NCBI GenBank assembly: GCA_030620215.1 | Contig: JAUXFE010000018.1 | Coordinates: 1 to 9,320, forward strand | Source: Candidatus Peregrinibacteria bacterium | GTDB lineage: Bacteria > Patescibacteria > Gracilibacteria > UM-FILTER-43-11 | DNA: 9,320 nucleotides | Reading direction: 5' to 3' | Shown here: piece by piece, positions 7,101 to 9,320 of the stretch | Layout of the letters: each line of letters starts with the position of its first letter | How positions within the stretch are numbered: the stretch's first letter is position 1 | Translations under genes and position numbers: made by a program | The notes under the pieces: model-generated | Seen by the model: the letters and a program-made list of their open reading frames with translations, nothing else | What the model was told of the DNA's origin: nothing | Database searches by the model: none

Positions 7101-8470
7101 CCATCCAATATAACCGTAAATGGAACATTGCCTTCCGCAGGCGATGCTTTGATCCTTGACTGGACAGCGGGGAATTTACGGATAAGTTCTTGTAATGTCC
7201 TATACTCTTTTTCAAAACGCCGTAATTTTATACCACTGACAGGGTCATCTATAAGTGAATTTAAATCTTCAGATGTTTTATCCCAAGCTTCTATGGTGTC
7301 TTTGGATTCAGGCATGACTTCACGCAGATCATCCAATTCTTCACGCAGATCACTTAATTTCTCTAAGGCTTCTAAAAGCCTCTCTAAAACAGCCAATACC
7401 GCAGGGTCATCTGTTGCATCCATAAGACTTTCAAGCCCGGCCATCTTATCGGCTAATGTTCCGTATCCTAAAATACCAAGAACATCTTCTTTTACATCAT
7501 CAGGTAAAGAATTAATTCCTTCTTCCATGCCATCTAACAAATTCATCAGATCGCCGACTAAAGTATCTATATTATTAAAAACCTCATTAACCACCGCTTC
7601 GGATTCACCTCCTGTGATTGCTCCTGCAATATCACTACCACTCATCTCACATTTATTGGTCTCCTCATTACAGACAAAACCATATGGAGGACAATCCGTA
7701 TTATCTTCACATGAGGAACCTAAGCTGGAAAAAGGATTACGGCAAAAGCCATATATCTCATCACATTCTTTTGGTGGATCACAATCGCTATCTGATTCGC
7801 ATAAAACATCATTACCTGGAACACAAATACCTAACGCTGAACACCATTCCCCCGGAGCACAATCTACACTTGAACTACACTCTCCGTTCTCATCTGATGG
7901 TCCGCTTTTACAAATACCCGCCTCACAAGTATACCCCTCTCCAAATTGATCTACACAATCTGTATCGTTGGCACATCCGCCACCGGCTGCACCTGTTAGA
8001 AAGCTAACGATTGAATAAGACATAATAACCACGATGATACCAAGGGACGCGTAAATCATCATTTTCTTTGACTTGCCCACTTGCTCCTCGCTTCCGCCTG
8101 CGACTACCCAAAGAACACCTGCGTAAATAAATACGATCACGGCGATTATGCCCAAAAATCCAACAAAGTAATTAACTATATCAACAAGTAATTCTCCAAA
8201 AGGTTTTTTTGAAATATCTCCGCTGATTTGCGCTTCACCCGTTGGTATTTTTAAACCGGAACCGCCTCCCTCCAAAGAATCGTCATCACCTACAAGATAT
8301 CCAATATCAGCCGCAGCCAAATCGGAAATAGAAAGAGTAGTGCTCGTTTGTTTAGAAGCTACATCCGGAATAGAAGGGGCAGCATAAGTAGTTGCAACAG
8401 AAAAACTCAACATTAAAAACAAAGCGATACTTATTCTTTTTAACCAATTTTTTAAAATCTTTTTTTGCAT
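4184..8470 (-). CDS. Giant fusion: VirB2/TrbC-like pilin domain + four 4-Cys units + helical stalk + about nine PKD domains + Ig-like domain
   Basis: The 1428-aa product has a signal peptide (1-31, TYAA end), a short linker, then a pilin-like two-helix core: TM at about 98-123, loop GSEEQVGKSKK (126-136) and TM at 138-160. This closely matches the neighbouring pilin. Sixteen cysteines follow in four sets of four (166/172/182/187, 198/204/210/216, 224/230/236/243, 254/260/267/274), resembling small disulphide-rich EB or Dickkopf-like units. A helical, coiled-coil-prone stretch (about 290-440) comes next. PKD-like domains then lie at about 440-530, 536-631, 634-720, 723-812, 815-895, 898-1007 (with Cys919 and Cys981), 1010-1117, 1122-1213 and 1217-1312. 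WDFDGDG loops occur at 761-767 and 1163-1169. A C-terminal Ig-like (Big1-type) domain covers about 1334-1428. By analogy with VirB2 topology, everything after the second TM faces outward. The start is 22 nt after the pilin stop, with no Shine-Dalgarno sequence, so the two are probably co-transcribed. A surface fibre or adhesin role is inference. Confidence 0.86.
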   Translation of the reverse strand: MQKKILKNWLKRISIALFLMLSFSVATTYAAPSIPDVASKQTSTTLSISDLAAADIGYLVGDDDSLEGGGSGLKIPTGEAQISGDISKKPFGELLVDIVNYFVGFLGIIAVIVFIYAGVLWVVAGGSEEQVGKSKKMMIYASLGIIVVIMSYSIVSFLTGAAGGGCANDTDCVDQFGEGYTCEAGICKSGPSDENGECSSSVDCAPGEWCSALGICVPGNDVLCESDSDCDPPKECDEIYGFCRNPFSSLGSSCEDNTDCPPYGFVCNEETNKCEMSGSDIAGAITGGESEAVVNEVFNNIDTLVGDLMNLLDGMEEGINSLPDDVKEDVLGILGYGTLADKMAGLESLMDATDDPAVLAVLERLLEALEKLSDLREELDDLREVMPESKDTIEAWDKTSEDLNSLIDDPVSGIKLRRFEKEYRTLQELIRKFPAVQSRIKASPAEGNVPFTVILDGMDSFDPTGGTISDYKWSFIDTSGSLVSLGNSPVIVHELAEPNTYSIRLQVSTSQTDTDGYKTATDGVSYVRVRANPPASQVAFKINGVEVSDVYHVTLEESKAGIAFDPSITVPALGRVLERYEWTFGDTISEERTTPTTVIHSYSKAGEYFVTLKVTDNHGVSDKSIVKLFVKSLAANIEIRPTDGNVNTEFQFIGTNSRSDDGVIKDYEWKIEDKEGRTVAESEDENFYHRFDSPGEYDVILTITDTTGAKDKTLEVLEIDSRPPVASFIYSTPELNHPNRFDFSALSSYDPDTGDSITYSWDFDGDGNFDLVDTSDIRVTHEYKRVGEYRVTLQVEDAFGQRDQTTKGIKIDSILSGDAVLPKRAAQVGEEVIFKAVSPNAVAYLWEFGDSQTASTEETEVKYTYNKKGKYRVKLNFFDEEDNDNSDIVYMLIGDRDEPISVADVTVNGRAHPFFDDLCGEGKHGVVITRADSLQLTARDSINTDGSGRLLSYDWKLADGTRSSRKEFTHRFDEINREGECFSTSLIVRDQVSGKLSDEDVLYFKVINKLPTISDFVLEEEDKKELITPTKVKLRTINPKDSDGQIKKYRWWYYREGYKDEKLGVHATANPETEMVITAEGQPDLINRYYFNLQVIDNDGGVYDTIERFGELSYLDITNGPNLSPVAEFTVDKTTISVSDSITFISQSYDPQGDTLPNDAFRWDFDGDGEFDDSSTGAQVNRQYNTPGEYTVRLKVSYRGLSSSATKTIFVEQVQSLPQAAFTFDVDETTVIFDGNNSRYDSDLEDTTLRFEWDFNIQEDSNGNGIKDDDVESTEVSPSYTYSDLTIYRVRLKVKDSLGMEGVVVRDVDLSMSAEEREKSTYRSVRVGSINQPLTTLDIAVTPIDVPKGGTADINVTIRNADNSPYYGQVFFEIMEGSGEFTPNPVDAKDSKASAIFTAIDSGPVRIKVRATGTYFGEIVEEAVINVK

Positions 8471-8492
8471 TTTTATTTTTTCAAATTTGTTT

Positions 8493-8909
8493 TTATTGAG
8501 CTTCCAGACTTGTCACTAGATCTTGAGTTAACAGCTGAATGATTGAATAAGAAGCTATAACTAAAATCAAACCAACCGCAGACCAGATCAAAATCTTTTT
8601 GGCCTTTCCTAACTGTTCTTCATTACCATAAGCCGTAACGTAAAAGAATCCGGCAACCACAAAACCGACAAAAGCGGCCAGTGTAAGATACGGCAATATA
8701 AAGTTTATGTATTTAATAATTAAGTCTCCAAGGTTATCTGTATGAGTAATACCCGAACCTTCCAAGGAAGTAGCAGCAAGGCCGGTACCCGCTTCTACAT
8801 CAGTAACACCTTCACCATCAAGACCTTCAAAAATTACAGCTTTAGCGCTTACTGCAGTAACAAGAAATACAAAAGCGGTAATAAATAATGTTTTGATTGT
8901 TTTAAACAT
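8493..8909 (-). CDS. Small VirB2/TrbC-like (T4SS-type) pilin, two TM helices
   Basis: The 138-aa product has a signal peptide (1-24, ending VSAKA), a short polar Gly/Asp-rich segment (25-66), TM1 (about 68-93), a charged loop YGNEEQLGKAKK (94-105) and TM2 (106-128). This is the layout and length of VirB2/TrbC pilins and of the T4SS-pilin family common in Patescibacteria. There the helices sit in the inner membrane with the loop inside before assembly into a pilus or channel. The core G(N/S)EEQ(L/V)GK(A/S)KK...SYSI and the upstream SLEG(G)xSG stretch are shared with the fusion encoded next, so the two are paralogues. It is the first gene of the cluster, behind a promoter at 9086-9114. No VirB4-type ATPase or other secretion gene is in the window, so a working conjugation or secretion machine is not shown. 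Confidence 0.85.
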   Translation of the reverse strand: MFKTIKTLFITAFVFLVTAVSAKAVIFEGLDGEGVTDVEAGTGLAATSLEGSGITHTDNLGDLIIKYINFILPYLTLAAFVGFVVAGFFYVTAYGNEEQLGKAKKILIWSAVGLILVIASYSIIQLLTQDLVTSLEAQ

Positions 8910-8937
8910 ATTTGTTTTGGGTAAATGCGAGATAGGT

Positions 8938-8979
8938 GTTCCAGAGAGGAATGAGTCCCAATCTTGGGACGAATGGAAC
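8938..8979 (-). promoter_or_regulatory. Nested hairpin in the pilin mRNA leader
   Basis: An outer pair GTTCCA (8938-8943) with TGGAAC (8974-8979) encloses an inner perfect stem GTCCCAA (8955-8961) with TTGGGAC (8964-8970) and a 2-nt loop. It lies 29-70 nt before the pilin ATG. If transcription starts from the promoter at 9086-9114 it is inside the 5' untranslated leader and could affect stability or translation. No U tract follows on the minus strand, so it is not an intrinsic terminator. Confidence 0.5.
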
Positions 8980-9085
8980 GAAGGATAAATCTTACAAAAT
9001 TTGTGGACACTGAGCTAGGCCGAAGTGATAAGAAATTATTGAAAGATTTAAGCCTATCCCTTTTGCAATTGATTTTTATCTATCT

Positions 9086-9114
9086 ATTATAACAAAGTTT
9101 GCTACTAAAAGCAA
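9086..9114 (-). promoter_or_regulatory. Extended -10 promoter for the pilin-PKD cluster
   Basis: On the minus strand TGTTATAAT gives a perfect -10 (9091-9086) with the extended TGn element. A partial -35 (TTGCTT, 9114-9109) stands 17 bp upstream. Transcription would start near 9079, leaving a leader of about 170 nt before the pilin ATG at 9909 minus 1000, that is at 8909. An inverted repeat TTGCT/AGCAA (9099-9103 and 9110-9114) overlaps the -35 and spacer and could be an operator. No competing promoter of similar quality is seen closer to the gene. Confidence 0.6.
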
Positions 9115-9205
9115 TGCTAAAAAGGCAAAAAAAGGCAAGGATAAGGGAATATTATGCATACAATATAATGGGGGAGAGGTCAATTATTGTCTAAACTGTG
9201 ATCAA

Positions 9206-9241
9206 GAGATTCCTCGACTTCCTCTGGTCGCTCGGAATGAC
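9206..9241. repeat. REP-like dispersed palindromic repeat
   Basis: The unit GAGATTCCTCGAC...GTCGCTCGGAATGAC folds with ATTCC (9209-9213) pairing GGAAT (9234-9238) and CGAC (9215-9218) pairing GTCG (9227-9230), with a small bulge. From memory, words of the form GATTCCTCG...CTCGGAATGAC recur as dispersed intergenic repeats in many bacterial genomes. Only one clear copy is in this window, so the repeat status here rests on that recollection. Confidence 0.5.
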
Positions 9242-9260
9242 GGTTACACAGTACGGGGAA

Positions 9261-9320
9261 GTGTAAAAGGAATTCTGAAAGCGCGGATAGCTATCCGCGC
9301 TTTCTGAATTCCTTTTACAC
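9261..9320. repeat. 60-bp near-perfect palindrome at the window edge
   Basis: The two 30-bp halves (9261-9290 and 9291-9320) are reverse complements except for one T-T mismatch (9276 against 9305). The centre GATAGCTATC has no spacer. The inner part AAAGCGCGGAT...CGCGCTTT is GC-rich with a short T run on either side and could terminate transcription in both directions. The palindrome ends exactly at the last base of the window. Confidence 0.85.

Larger units (their letters stand above)
8910..9320. other. Gene-free right end, 411 bp, upstream of the pilin cluster
   Basis: No coding sequence was found. The stretch holds the pilin gene's leader with a nested hairpin (8938-8979), an extended -10 promoter (9086-9114), an A-rich stretch near 9118-9140, a REP-like palindrome (9206-9241) and a 60-bp palindrome (9261-9320). 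A G-rich stretch at 9170-9179 looks like a ribosome binding site but leads to no open frame. Confidence 0.7.

Noticed and set aside
7071..7949. 292-codon open frame on the plus strand opposite the fusion gene
   Set aside because: It is antisense to clearly real PKD, helical and Cys-rich coding sequence; its Ser/Pro-rich product is the usual shadow of an AT-rich gene with strong codon bias.
8493..8909. Type IV pilus (PilA-type) prepilin
   Set aside because: There is no prepilin peptidase motif (GFxxxE) and the protein has two TM helices with a charged loop, which fits VirB2/TrbC pilins instead.
9164..9179. TATAAT box followed by a G-rich, Shine-Dalgarno-like stretch on the plus strand
   Set aside because: There is no -35 hexamer at a suitable distance and no open frame downstream before the palindromes.
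1..9320. Recoded TGA as in Gracilibacteria/Absconditabacteria
   Set aside because: TGA ends the PHP gene after a complete domain, and the other three full genes need no recoding.

Overview
The window looks like a piece of a Candidate Phyla Radiation (Patescibacteria/Parcubacteria-type) genome. The reasons are the style of its genes and spacers: a two-TM VirB2/TrbC-like pilin gene next to very large PKD-repeat surface proteins, start codons mostly without a Shine-Dalgarno sequence, AT-rich coding DNA, and spacers full of small palindromes and short tandem repeats. TGA is used as a stop (end of the gene at 589-1416), so there is no sign of a recoded genetic code. The assignment is inference; there is no rRNA or other marker gene here.

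Layout from left to right. Positions 1-169 hold the start of a minus-strand gene that runs off the left edge; its visible part is a Pro/Gln/Ala-rich low-complexity segment. Positions 170-588 are a divergent spacer dominated by an unusually structured palindromic element (371-534). A PHP-family (HisJ-like) phosphoesterase gene follows on the plus strand (589-1416). A short convergent spacer (1417-1533) carries a long imperfect inverted repeat that also forms the last codons of that gene. From 1534 to 8909 three minus-strand genes lie head to tail. In transcription order they are a 138-aa pilin, a 1428-aa pilin-like/Cys-rich/multi-PKD fusion, and an 822-aa PKD membrane protein with a long acidic, proline-rich C-terminal tail. 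The right end (8910-9320) has no gene. It holds a good extended -10 promoter for the cluster, a hairpin in the 5' leader, a REP-like palindrome, and a 60-bp near-perfect palindrome ending exactly at the window edge.

How the genes may work together (inference). The pilin and the N-terminus of the fusion share the same two-helix core with the same cytoplasmic loop, so the fusion looks like a pilin subunit or membrane anchor carrying about 1,260 residues of outward-facing domains: four 4-Cys units, a helical stalk, about nine PKD-like domains and a terminal Ig-like domain. The third gene encodes another PKD surface protein, but its single TM segment leads into a long predicted cytoplasmic tail with a duplicated SGPxPDWxK motif that could bind a cytoplasmic partner. 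Together they suggest a cell-surface fibre, adhesion or secretion module of an episymbiotic bacterium. Between the second and third genes lie two tandem-repeat arrays whose units are nearly complementary. Repeat-derived sequence also appears inside coding regions (DAMTD pentapeptides, the palindrome encoding ADRQ, and the 7-bp repeat at the left edge), so repeat expansion seems to be shaping protein tails here.
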